Assembly (NCBI GenBank): GCA_021802365.1 | Contig: JAKAAJ010000006.1 | Location: 1 to 29,537 of the forward strand | Origin: Thermoplasmata archaeon | Lineage (GTDB): Archaea > Thermoplasmatota > Thermoplasmata > Thermoplasmatales > Thermoplasmataceae | Length of the DNA: 29,537 bases | Direction of reading: 5' to 3' | In this document: positions 7,173 to 15,140 of the stretch, piece by piece | Numbering within the stretch: the first letter of the stretch is position 1 | Layout: each line of letters starts with the position of its first letter | Made by a program: the position numbers and the translations under genes | The notes under the pieces: model-generated | Databases searched by the model: none | Seen by the model: only the letters and a program-made list of their open reading frames with translations | Told to the model about the DNA's origin: nothing

Positions 7173-7958
7173 ATGACTTTCTCGGTTGTAGCCTATGATC
7201 CTGAAATGGACGAGTGGGGAGTTGCAGTTGCCAGCAGATACCTTTCAGTCGGCTCTGTTGTTCCATGGGCAGTCCATGGTGTAGGATGCATTGCAACACA
7301 GGCAATGGCAAACTACTCTTACGGCCCAAAGGGGCTTTCTCTTCTTGCTGACAAAGATGCTGACGAAACCATTAAAATTTTAACCTCTGAGGATCCTGAG
7401 AGTTCTCACAGGCAGATTGGTGTGGTAGACAGGCATGGAAATGCAGCCAGCTTCACAGGAAAGAAATGTTTTGATTATGCTGGCAACATCGTTGGCAAGA
7501 ACTTCTCGGTTCAGGGTAACATTCTCGCTGGTTCAGAGGTGCTTGAGAGAATGGTCGCAGTTATGGAGAAACCGGGCAAGCTTGAATACAGACTGGTTGA
7601 TTGTCTGAAGGCAGGGGAATCTGCAGGTGGCGACAGAAGAGGCAGGCAGAGCGCCGCCATTCTTATCGCTTCCAGAAAAAGGGAATTTGAAGCCACATCA
7701 GGCAAATTCATGGAGATCAGGGTTGAGGACCATTCAGATCCTCTGAAGGAACTGGAAAGGATAAGGGATCTCTGGGTCCTGATGTTCTATGATAATGAAA
7801 TGGTTCCTGTGGAAAAGTACAAAGACCGGATTCAGTCCAGGCTAAAAGAGCTCGGATTCAACACCCTTGAGCAATGGGCAGGAATAAATAATTTTGAACA
7901 CAACCTTAAGGACGGAATGATCGGGCGGAAAACCCTTGATTTTCTCCTATCCGGGTGA
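7173..7958 (+). CDS. DUF1028 family protein (Ntn-hydrolase-like fold)
   Basis: Member of the DUF1028 family, whose biochemical role is not established; the fold is, to my knowledge, related to N-terminal nucleophile hydrolases. From the ATG at 7173 (261 residues) the protein opens MTFSVVAYDPEMDEWGVAVA, as family members do, followed by VGSVVPWAVHGVGCIATQA (about 26-44) and NYSYGPKGLSLL. A GDRRGRQSAA segment lies further on. The last 65 residues match the small domain often found after DUF1028, named as a putative peptidoglycan-binding module; the name cannot apply literally in an archaeon without peptidoglycan. The in-frame start at 7128 would add 15 residues and include the promoter, so I rejected it. 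The LOG-like gene begins inside its stop (GTGA), so the pair is coupled. Confidence 0.88.
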   Translation: MTFSVVAYDPEMDEWGVAVASRYLSVGSVVPWAVHGVGCIATQAMANYSYGPKGLSLLADKDADETIKILTSEDPESSHRQIGVVDRHGNAASFTGKKCFDYAGNIVGKNFSVQGNILAGSEVLERMVAVMEKPGKLEYRLVDCLKAGESAGGDRRGRQSAAILIASRKREFEATSGKFMEIRVEDHSDPLKELERIRDLWVLMFYDNEMVPVEKYKDRIQSRLKELGFNTLEQWAGINNFEHNLKDGMIGRKTLDFLLSG

Positions 7959-8494
7959 TCAATCTGGCCAGCCCAGTTTACAACATAGGCGTGATTGGAG
8001 GGAGCATTGCGGATAGTGAAAACTACCAGGTGGCGAAAGAACTTGGAGGGATCCTTGCCAGGAGGGGGCACATTGTTTTGTGCGGAGGACTCCATGGAAT
8101 TATGGAGGGCGTATCAGAGGGTGTTAAGGAAGAGGGAGGGATTGTAATCGGAATTCTTCCAGGATACAGCCCCGATTCCGGCAATAAACATCTGACGGTA
8201 GGTATACCCACAGGCATAGGCTACATGAGAAATTTTCTTATAATCAGGGGAGCCGACGTTATAATATCCATTGATGGGGCCACTGGTACTCTTTCTGAAG
8301 CAGCTTTTGCACTGTCTGAGGGCAAGACTGTTATCGCCATCGGTTCTCCGCCAGTTTCGAAAATGAAGGAAAGCGACGGCAGGCTGATCAAAGCCAGCAC
8401 AGCCCTTGAGGCTGCAGATTTAGCGGAGAAGGAGGCAGAGGAAAGGAGAGCGGTCTCAAGGAAAATGGATACCCTCCATGGTTACATTTCCTGA
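7955..8494 (+). CDS. LOG-like (TIGR00725-type) nucleotide-binding protein
   Basis: Rossmann-fold protein of 179 residues related to LOG phosphoribohydrolases and Moco-carrier-like proteins (lysine decarboxylase-like superfamily). It has an N-terminal NIGVIGGS strand-loop (10-17), CGGLHGIMEG (43-52), GYMRN (89-93) and DGATGTLSE (107-115). In classical LOG enzymes the last motif is PGGxGTxxE; here PGG is replaced by DGA, so nucleotide-monophosphate hydrolysis is uncertain. It starts at a GTG that overlaps the DUF1028 stop by four bases and therefore looks translationally coupled. The two proteins may act in one pathway, but nothing shows which. It ends 24 bases before the convergent transporter gene. 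Confidence 0.88.
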   Translation: MINLASPVYNIGVIGGSIADSENYQVAKELGGILARRGHIVLCGGLHGIMEGVSEGVKEEGGIVIGILPGYSPDSGNKHLTVGIPTGIGYMRNFLIIRGADVIISIDGATGTLSEAAFALSEGKTVIAIGSPPVSKMKESDGRLIKASTALEAADLAEKEAEERRAVSRKMDTLHGYIS

Positions 8495-8518
8495 TGAATT
8501 GCCTCTACCTTACTGAAT

Positions 8519-10351
8519 TCAAGATATAGACACCCTTTTTATTACGAAAATGTCCATTATTATATTTATCAAAAATGCTGCTATGCTCAGTACAAGAATT
8601 GCAGGAACAATGAGCAGAAGGTTTACAGCATGCCCCCCTATCAATGGGATAATTGAGGGATATCTGATAACCACAGAAGTTGGAAAAGCTTCAAGAAATG
8701 AGATTCCTGCAAGATCGAAGAATATTACGAATATCTGAAGGCCAAGTGAACCCAGCCTCAGGAGGTCGTAGGTAAGGTAGCTGAGGGCAATGGCCAGTAC
8801 CCCCAGGAGAACAACTTCCTGATCCAGCGGAAATATGGCAATATCCACAAATATAGAGAATACGCCTATGATCAGCGACAGTATCGGCACTATCCATCTC
8901 TTTTCACCTGTAAATCTTCTGGCAAGGAAAGGCGAAAATGAGATAAGTCCAATGGCTGCGAGAACCATGAAATCTGTAATGTCTACGAGAAACGACGAGG
9001 ATGTAAAACTCAAAGCGAGTATGAGTGCCAGGGTGAAGAACCAGGAGAGTGATTTCATTGACCTTGGGAAGAAGCCATCACTGGAGAGGCTTCTGAGATG
9101 CCTGGATGCGGCAATAAAAGCTGGCACAAATGTTGTGATATCGGCAATCAGAAACGCGGAAATAGTGAGAAGGCCAAATTGAGGGCTTATATATTTATCA
9201 ACCACATAGAGGGCAGGAAGTGATGCTTTCTCTATGCCTGACAGGCTTGGATGCACAGCATAGTAAGAAAGAGCTACCAGAAGCATCACAGCCAGTGAAA
9301 ATAGAACTGTGATGATCATGGACATGGACACGTATCTTATCCTGCTCATGGGCTTCAGGTGAAATATCCTGGAGATCACTGGTATTGTTGAAGTCTCCTT
9401 TGTTTCCTTGATTATTGACTGGATCTCCTGAAACCCAAAGAAAAGGATGAACAGATAACTTGTATTCTCAAGTATCTCTATTCCCATGTTTCCTGATCCT
9501 ATGGTAGTGAACCCGCTGAAATTCCAGCCCCCACGGAATCCAAGAATAAGGCTCTGTATTATGATGATTACCACCATTATCACAAGCATTACAATCTGCC
9601 CCATTCCTATCAGTTTCAGATACCTGTTTTCCAGAAATGCGTTTATGATGAACCAGACAGCAAATGAAAGAACCAGAAATCCAAGGACAGCATAAATGTA
9701 GTATGTCTGTACACCGTACACCTTGAGTATATCAGGAAGGCTCTGGAAAGTGAATGTCAGAAAATAGATGGCAGAAAATGCAGCCAGTGCAGTGTTTGCA
9801 ACCCACATTGAAAGCCTTGAGATGAAATATGTCACAGAGTTTTTACCGACACCGATCCTTAGGAATCCAGGGCCGCCAACGGAATCTATCTTATTTTTCT
9901 CAGTATAGACATACATATAGGAATATACCCAGGCTATCCCCAGTGATATGAGGCCGGCGATAACGAGAGAAACAACGCTTACAATAGCATACTGCACTAT
10001 GTTTACAGGTAGAATGATAAACAGTGGTGAGCCTATAGTGGTCCCTATTCCAATGGCAAGAAGTGTGACAAAACCATAAGTTGGCCTAGCCCTGACCGTC
10101 CTTACCGGTCTCTTGAATTTGATCCTCAGGGATTCTGGAAATATGGAAACCAGTGCCAGGCCGGATATAAGGCCGGCCATCAGGGCGAATATCTGAATTG
10201 TGAGCGGAAGCCTCAGGGTAGTCGATGATATCCTCTTAAGGGCTTCCCCCATAATGAGAGCGGAAACCCCTGCAAATATTGCTCCAAGTACAACTGTCAG
10301 GTACTTGAAAGATATGACGATAATTCTCAGGTCCTTTCGATTGTTGAACAT
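8519..10351 (-). CDS. APC-superfamily amino-acid/polyamine-type permease
   Basis: A 610-residue membrane protein with about 14 hydrophobic helices. After two N-terminal helices (about 15-35 and 48-72) and a basic loop (RIKFKRPVRTVRARP) comes GFVTLLAIGIGTTIGSPLF near residue 93. This matches the first-helix signature of APC transporters, where an unwound IGxxIGS segment binds the substrate. The family normally has about 12 helices; the two-helix N-terminal extension is extra. A cytoplasmic loop near GFQEIQSIIKETKETSTIPVISR matches the amphipathic loop between helices 6 and 8. Substrate is unknown; an amino acid is the family default. It starts at ATG 10351, six bases after the stop of the small membrane protein gene, so the two are co-transcribed. 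Confidence 0.85.
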   Translation of the reverse strand: MFNNRKDLRIIVISFKYLTVVLGAIFAGVSALIMGEALKRISSTTLRLPLTIQIFALMAGLISGLALVSIFPESLRIKFKRPVRTVRARPTYGFVTLLAIGIGTTIGSPLFIILPVNIVQYAIVSVVSLVIAGLISLGIAWVYSYMYVYTEKNKIDSVGGPGFLRIGVGKNSVTYFISRLSMWVANTALAAFSAIYFLTFTFQSLPDILKVYGVQTYYIYAVLGFLVLSFAVWFIINAFLENRYLKLIGMGQIVMLVIMVVIIIIQSLILGFRGGWNFSGFTTIGSGNMGIEILENTSYLFILFFGFQEIQSIIKETKETSTIPVISRIFHLKPMSRIRYVSMSMIITVLFSLAVMLLVALSYYAVHPSLSGIEKASLPALYVVDKYISPQFGLLTISAFLIADITTFVPAFIAASRHLRSLSSDGFFPRSMKSLSWFFTLALILALSFTSSSFLVDITDFMVLAAIGLISFSPFLARRFTGEKRWIVPILSLIIGVFSIFVDIAIFPLDQEVVLLGVLAIALSYLTYDLLRLGSLGLQIFVIFFDLAGISFLEAFPTSVVIRYPSIIPLIGGHAVNLLLIVPAILVLSIAAFLINIIMDIFVIKRVSIS

Positions 10352-10357
10352 ATTAAA

Positions 10358-10837
10358 TCAGGAGGTTAAGCCTGAGTCCTCCAGAGTGTTGGCAGCAACC
10401 TTGAGTATGGCAAAGGCCCCAATTATAAGCGTGGCACCCAGCACAAAGAGAAGAAGGGCAAGCAGTGAGGTTATGAATGGCCCTGGATGCAGTAGTGTGA
10501 CCCGTTCAGAGAAGTAATTCAGAAATGTCTGGGGATTGTCATATGCGTAGAAAGATGGCACTATCAGGCCAAGGCTCAGGAATATAAGAATCCCTGCCAT
10601 CGCGATCTCACCAACTGCAATGATGAATGACCATAGGGAGCTCTTCCTGAATCTTCTCGATAGAAGAGATAGGAACTCCTGTACATCAAGATCCTTGGCT
10701 CCGGCGATTTTTCCCAGTGCTCTTTGGTTGTACTCACTGTTATTCTGGGAAAGAACAGCAACTGCTTTGATGTCCAGAACCAGCTGATCGAGCAAACTGT
10801 CAAATGAGTCCCTGGTTTTTTCCTCTTCCGTGTCCAC
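10358..10837 (-). CDS. Small two-helix membrane protein of unknown function
   Basis: A 159-residue protein with an acidic, probably helical N-terminal half (MDTEEEKTRDSFDSLLDQL onward) and two hydrophobic helices near residues 70-93 and 121-147. I do not recognise it. The start is GTG; no in-frame ATG lies upstream, and a weak TATA-like TTTTTAACC lies about 31 nt before it. It is the first gene of an operon with the APC-type permease, six bases apart. It could be an accessory subunit or regulator of the transporter, but that rests only on position. Confidence 0.7.
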   Translation of the reverse strand: MDTEEEKTRDSFDSLLDQLVLDIKAVAVLSQNNSEYNQRALGKIAGAKDLDVQEFLSLLSRRFRKSSLWSFIIAVGEIAMAGILIFLSLGLIVPSFYAYDNPQTFLNYFSERVTLLHPGPFITSLLALLLFVLGATLIIGAFAILKVAANTLEDSGLTS

Positions 10838-10909
10838 GAATGATCACAACCAATAGAGAGAGTGGTTAAAAACAGTTGCGATGAGGCTCAGCGTGTCTGA
10901 AAGAAACTG

Positions 10910-10916
10910 AAAAAAA
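10910..10916 (-). terminator. Poly-T terminator of the cupredoxin operon
   Basis: On the minus strand a run of seven T occurs 20 bases after the stop of the membrane-protein gene at 10936, followed by another T-rich stretch. Archaeal transcription often ends at such tracts without a hairpin. It separates the cupredoxin operon from the transporter operon. Confidence 0.45.
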
Positions 10917-10935
10917 GGTACGGCACCCTTCAGGC

Positions 10936-12417
10936 TCAGATATGATTCTGCGCCTTTAAAGCCCTATTCCTGAATCCGGATCTGTGATCGGATAATATGA
11001 ATTTTCCACTGAAGAATTCTGCTATTGTGGATTGTGTTACAACCCACATCAGGGGGACCATTGTACCCCATACAGCGATTTCGAATACAAGAACTGATGA
11101 CAGGCTGAAGAACGGCCACGGGTTTATTCTGTATTCAAGCCCGAGATAGAATATGAGAAGGCTGAAAATTCCCATGGAAATTGAAAGAGTTTCGCTCACC
11201 AGATATCCTCTGGGCAAAACCTTCCTGATGGCACCAACAGCAAGACCTCCTGAAATTGTTGAGAGGGACATGGCAGCAAATGCCGGGAAACTGTTCAGTG
11301 CGAGGTTAGCAAGTAAAGGGTCAAACCATACAAAGACTGCGAATGTTCCAGCGAATAGAATGGGAATGGTCCACAATTTCCTGCTCTTAAGAATGTATCC
11401 CCCATAAAGAGAACCTATTAGATAACCAAGAAAAGCTCCTGCCATTGATGTTCCAAATATGAATAGCGGTGTCCGGAAATACCCCAGATAAACAGCAAGT
11501 GTACTTACCGTTGGAAGAGTTATGAGTCCAGCATACAGAATGGCTCTGGCTATTGTATTGACATATCCGGTTAATTTTCCATAGAATACTGGATAGCTGC
11601 TCTTCACAACCCAGAAAATAAGGTTTGTCATCAGAAGGAATATCCAGCTTTCAAGGATAAGAGGGATCATGCCAATAGTGACTATGGCAGCCGCCACTGA
11701 CGGAAGAAGTCCTATACATCCTTCACACTGGCAGGAGAGGGCTCCGGCGATCCCCTGTACTCCGGAAACAGCCATGCCTGAATTCCCACTCCTTGAAAGG
11801 ATTCTGAATATTCCGTAAAAATTGTCTACTGCAAGTATCGAAATTGAGGTGAATATCAGTATGATCAAAGGACTCACTGTAAGTGTAACTATGGAGCCGT
11901 AAATGTTCACTCCATAGCTGTATATCCAGGGCAGTGGTTGGCCGGGAAAGATGAATATGTATTTCAACGGAATCACTGTAACGGATGCGCTGGATGGCTG
12001 CGAAATGAACTGCAGGGATTCGCCTAGATAGTACATAAACATGGAGAATGCCATATATGCAAGAAATGATGCATAACTTTTCCTGGTCCAGTTAATGCTC
12101 AACAGCGAGAACACAAGAATTATGATGGCAAATACCAGATATGATGGATAGTACAGGAATAACATTACCATTAGCGAAGAATTGAATACCTGTAAATAGC
12201 TGAAATACCTTGAAATTCTCAAATCAAGGTATTCTGTAATGGCAAATATAATAGGAACGGAAATGAAAAATGATGCCGGAATAAGAAAGTACATTAATCC
12301 GCGGTCGTCTATGAGAATTGAATGGTTTAGGGCCGGAATGAAAAGGATAGCAGTTAACACACCCTCAATTAATGATAGGTCAATCCCTAAATTATTTTTC
12401 CCAGTCATTCCAGCCAT
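10936..12417 (-). CDS. Polytopic membrane protein with CxCxxC motif, partner of a cupredoxin
   Basis: An integral membrane protein of 493 residues with about 12-13 hydrophobic helices. It is not a recognised oxidase or cytochrome family. Its hallmark is SCQCEGCIGLLPS (C229, C231 and C234 counted from this start), placed at the border of a helix, so it could bind metal or do thiol redox work. The frame extends upstream to 12489, overlapping the cupredoxin gene by 58 bases. I prefer the ATG at 12417, which has an AAAGGTGG Shine-Dalgarno-like site about 8 nt upstream and lies 14 bases after the cupredoxin stop. Co-transcription suggests it anchors, matures or exchanges electrons or copper with that protein, as in archaeal respiratory clusters; a CbsB-like role is only a guess. 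Confidence 0.8.
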   Translation of the reverse strand: MAGMTGKNNLGIDLSLIEGVLTAILFIPALNHSILIDDRGLMYFLIPASFFISVPIIFAITEYLDLRISRYFSYLQVFNSSLMVMLFLYYPSYLVFAIIILVFSLLSINWTRKSYASFLAYMAFSMFMYYLGESLQFISQPSSASVTVIPLKYIFIFPGQPLPWIYSYGVNIYGSIVTLTVSPLIILIFTSISILAVDNFYGIFRILSRSGNSGMAVSGVQGIAGALSCQCEGCIGLLPSVAAAIVTIGMIPLILESWIFLLMTNLIFWVVKSSYPVFYGKLTGYVNTIARAILYAGLITLPTVSTLAVYLGYFRTPLFIFGTSMAGAFLGYLIGSLYGGYILKSRKLWTIPILFAGTFAVFVWFDPLLANLALNSFPAFAAMSLSTISGGLAVGAIRKVLPRGYLVSETLSISMGIFSLLIFYLGLEYRINPWPFFSLSSVLVFEIAVWGTMVPLMWVVTQSTIAEFFSGKFILSDHRSGFRNRALKAQNHI

Positions 12418-12431
12418 ATCTTCCGCCACCT

Positions 12432-13106
12432 TTAGCTCACTATTACGCTGCCCATCATCCATCCCTGAGTAGACATTGCTCCTTCCCATCCATTAGCGCC
12501 AGAGCCACAGGGGGCATTACATTGCCAGTTGTAGGTTCCAGACTGGGATGAGGTGAAATGAAGATCAGCAACCACTGTTGATGACGGAGGTATTGGTATA
12601 TTCAGATTCAGCCCCGATACTGTGAATGTGTGTGAAACACTGTAGGGAGGGAATGCCGAAACGGTAGATCCTCCGCTGAACCTTGATGAGGTTGAATTTA
12701 CGTTTGTGTTGTTTATGACCTTTACCACATTGCCTACCGTGCCATTTACGTCATACAGGGAAGCCTGCCCTGCACCGTCTCCGATATTATTCTGCGCCTG
12801 CCCAAGTGGATATGCGGTTCCATTGTCATAACATATGATTGTCAGAGTAATGTTCTCATTGTCTGGGAATGTTATTGTTGATGTTGATTTAAGAGACCCG
12901 TTCTGAAGAAGATAATAATGCGGCTGCTGCCCAATTGATGAATTGTAATAATTCTCGGTGGTGATTACCAGGGTTATAGCCACAGGGCCGGATGGCCCTG
13001 AACTCTGAATATGGGCCGGATGCGTGATATTCAATGATATCCCGTATGCACCGGCCATTACAGCAATGACCACAAGAGCTATGAACAGTTTCTTACCTAT
13101 TTCCAT
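12432..13106 (-). CDS. Secreted, membrane-anchored cupredoxin-like protein
   Basis: A 224-residue extracytoplasmic protein: MEIGKKLFIALVVIAVMAG is a signal or anchor helix (1-19), followed by a beta-rich domain. The end has the cupredoxin layout: SVSHTFTV (156-163) supplies H159, and TYNWQCNAPCG (191-201) supplies C196 and C200, followed by M211 and GWMMG with M217/M218. The second copper His that usually follows the Cys in plastocyanin, sulfocyanin and CuA is absent, so the site is altered. About eight Asn-x-Ser/Thr sequons (for example N26, N55, N69, N85, N95, N121, N132 and N137) suggest heavy glycosylation on the acid-exposed face. It is first in an operon with the CxCxxC membrane protein and divergent from the HTH_10 regulator. 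Likely an electron or copper carrier. Confidence 0.85.
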   Translation of the reverse strand: MEIGKKLFIALVVIAVMAGAYGISLNITHPAHIQSSGPSGPVAITLVITTENYYNSSIGQQPHYYLLQNGSLKSTSTITFPDNENITLTIICYDNGTAYPLGQAQNNIGDGAGQASLYDVNGTVGNVVKVINNTNVNSTSSRFSGGSTVSAFPPYSVSHTFTVSGLNLNIPIPPSSTVVADLHFTSSQSGTYNWQCNAPCGSGANGWEGAMSTQGWMMGSVIVS

Positions 13107-13130
13107 TTTTATCGAATGTAAATCTGAAGT

Positions 13131-13140
13131 TAATATATAT
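13131..13140 (-). promoter_or_regulatory. TATA element for the cupredoxin operon
   Basis: ATATATATTA on the minus strand, centred about 29 nt before the ATG at 13106. It faces the regulator promoter at 13197-13206, leaving about 60 bases between the two for shared operator sites. Confidence 0.55.
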
Positions 13141-13196
13141 CATTCTAACCTTACTATTAAGGGAGCATGTCACATCCGTGTTCAATGCGGATAAAG

Positions 13197-13206
13197 TTTA
13201 TCATAT
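13197..13206 (+). promoter_or_regulatory. TATA element for the HTH_10 regulator
   Basis: TTTATCATAT centred about 27-28 nt before the ATG at 13229, favouring that codon over the in-frame TTG at 13223. Confidence 0.5.
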
Positions 13207-13228
13207 GTTGTAACCTTATCATTTGCCA

Positions 13229-13846
13229 ATGCCGAGAAAAAAATCTTCAATTGACACCCTTATCGAGGTGAGCAGGGAGGACTGCAAGGTAACCAATCTT
13301 GTCTATTCAAAAAAATTCAAAGCAGAGGTAATGAGGCTCAAGATTGGAGGAGAAGTCACAATTCACAGAATTATCTGCCAGAGCGACAAAGAAAAGATTC
13401 TTGAAGAGCTCCGGAAAAACGGCATTTCCAGTTCTGAAGTCGGGAAGAATTCAATCTGGGCCAGGAGTGAAAGCTGTTCCAGCTGTGCTTTTCTGTCTAA
13501 GGAGAATATAATTATAACGGGAAGCAGGTCATACAACAGAACAAGGCTATCTTACAGATTCAAAGCTCCATCGATGGCGTATGTAAGAAACCTGAATTCA
13601 AGACTTGAGGAAAAGGGATTCGCTCCTCTTCTGGTAGAGGCAAATGAGGAGACTAACTCAGATCTGACTGAAAGGGAGCAGGAGATAATTGAGATCGCCT
13701 TCAGGAAGGGATATTACGATTCTGACCGGAAAATTTCCATGAAGGAGCTTGCAAAGGAACTAAAGGTTTCAGTGCCTTCCCTGTCTGATGTTCTGAGGAG
13801 AGGGACAAGAAAGATTGTTAAGGATTATGTTGAGAACCATCTGTGA
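13229..13846 (+). CDS. HTH_10 (bacterio-opsin activator-type) regulator with Cys-rich sensor
   Basis: A 205-residue transcription factor. The C-terminal part (about 146-200) is a HTH_10 domain: LTEREQEIIEIAFRKGYY, a linker, MKELAKELKVSVPSLSDVLR, then the final helix RKIVKDYV. This arrangement is shared by the bacterio-opsin activator (Bat) and DmsR-like archaeal regulators. The N-terminal domain has four cysteines: C19, C50 and the pair C83-S-S-C86. They could bind a metal or sense redox state. The ATG at 13229 fits a leaderless start. It is divergently transcribed from the cupredoxin operon across 122 bases, so control of that operon is the natural guess. Confidence 0.88.
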   Translation: MPRKKSSIDTLIEVSREDCKVTNLVYSKKFKAEVMRLKIGGEVTIHRIICQSDKEKILEELRKNGISSSEVGKNSIWARSESCSSCAFLSKENIIITGSRSYNRTRLSYRFKAPSMAYVRNLNSRLEEKGFAPLLVEANEETNSDLTEREQEIIEIAFRKGYYDSDRKISMKELAKELKVSVPSLSDVLRRGTRKIVKDYVENHL

Positions 13847-13890
13847 AACTCTTCTATCATTTGTTTGTGCATGAAATGTTTGTAATAGAT

Positions 13891-13900
13891 ATTGATCAAT
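13891..13900. promoter_or_regulatory. Perfect palindrome ATTGATCAAT upstream of the 384-residue gene
   Basis: A ten-base perfect palindrome in the 128-base gap before the gene starting at 13975, just upstream of the AT-rich stretch likely to hold its promoter. It is a candidate operator; a palindrome this short can occur by chance. Confidence 0.3.
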
Positions 13901-13974
13901 CATTTTTTCAATAAAAACTATTAAGGGATAAGTCACTCAGGTAATTGCGCTGAATCAAACAGGGAGGAAAATAA

Positions 13975-15129
13975 ATGACAGACCAGGTAAATGATGAATC
14001 ATTGCGGGTATTGCGTTCAGTCTTCTATGACCTTTTTGATTCGGTGATCTATGCCCGCAGGGCATCTGATGCCTCCAAGGACCTGGAAAGCCTTCGGGCC
14101 GGTGAAAATGACAGAAAGAAAAGGGTTGACCAGCTGCAGTCTGATCTCGTTGGCCTTATTAATGTATACAGCCAGGAGGAGAAGAGTGCATTTTTTCAGG
14201 GAATAAAGGAGACCCTTATGAAGTTCATTTCAGCTACCCTGGACGATTTCAAGAAAAAAATCGCCCCCTCTAACAGTGATCAGATAGCAGCAAAGGAAGA
14301 GGAGGTCAAAGCATATAGGGCTAAGGGCATCAGGGCAATAGAAGTATTTCTTTCAAGAAATTATATTCCTGTAAATGATAGTGAGGTGTCCCTTAAATTC
14401 CAGAATGGAGGCTATGAGTGCCGCTATCGTGCAAACTGTCCTAAGGATCTGGAATACGAGTTCCTTCTTGACACATCTGAGGTGGAATTTCTAAGGTCCA
14501 GGCTATTCCCATCGTCATTCCAGAAAGGCATAAGAGTCCCAGTGAGGCTTGGGAAAAGCTGGATGAGCAAGGATCCCGTCCCCGATTTTGAACGCCTTGA
14601 TGAATATTACATATCATCTTCTAATCTTTCAAGCGGTGACCTGTTCATTAAACTGACCCATGATGAAGCTGGTTCTGAGATCAGGATTCACCAGACAAAT
14701 GCTGACGTGAGCTCTTTTCTGGAGGTTGAATACCAGGACTCACTGGGCAAAGTTTCTGTAACATCGGAACCGGCGCTGAATGGCAATCTGGAAAGAGACG
14801 GCATACTGACGATTTGCAGACAGATGAGAAACAGCCTTGAAATGCTTAAGGAGAAGAAGCTTCGAATTTCCTCTCTGGTTCTCAGGGAGACTAATGTTCT
14901 CGAAACTCAAAACTATTCTTCCATGATAACAACAATAGTTGAGATCCTTCTGCCCGCCATAAAAGAGGCTTTCGCAACTGTGATAACTGGTTCACTCAAA
15001 CCTGCGGATCAGCAGATCATATCAAAGGATCAGATACTGGACAGGCTCAAGTTAGTGCCTGATATAGCGCCAGCAATCACAGCAATGTTAGGGTTTCAGG
15101 GATTGCTTGACGGAATGGGGACAAATTGA
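13975..15129 (+). CDS. Unknown soluble protein with coiled-coil N-terminus
   Basis: I do not recognise this 384-residue protein. It has no signal peptide or membrane helix. Residues about 20-65 are strongly charged and heptad-like (RRASDASKDLESLRAGENDR onward), and residues about 100-125 again look coiled. The middle (about 135-270) looks beta-rich, and the end (about 285-384) is helical. No catalytic motif is visible. The start ATG has a clear Shine-Dalgarno site (GGGAGG, 13961-13966) about 8 nt upstream, so this gene has a leader, unlike many neighbours. The DCC-family gene follows after 11 bases and is probably in the same transcript. Confidence 0.75.
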   Translation: MTDQVNDESLRVLRSVFYDLFDSVIYARRASDASKDLESLRAGENDRKKRVDQLQSDLVGLINVYSQEEKSAFFQGIKETLMKFISATLDDFKKKIAPSNSDQIAAKEEEVKAYRAKGIRAIEVFLSRNYIPVNDSEVSLKFQNGGYECRYRANCPKDLEYEFLLDTSEVEFLRSRLFPSSFQKGIRVPVRLGKSWMSKDPVPDFERLDEYYISSSNLSSGDLFIKLTHDEAGSEIRIHQTNADVSSFLEVEYQDSLGKVSVTSEPALNGNLERDGILTICRQMRNSLEMLKEKKLRISSLVLRETNVLETQNYSSMITTIVEILLPAIKEAFATVITGSLKPADQQIISKDQILDRLKLVPDIAPAITAMLGFQGLLDGMGTN

Positions 15130-15140
15130 GATAAAGTTGT

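Noticed and set aside
10885..10938. Repeated GGCTCAG about 47 bases apart between two operons
   Set aside because: Only seven bases long and with no supporting structure; likely chance.
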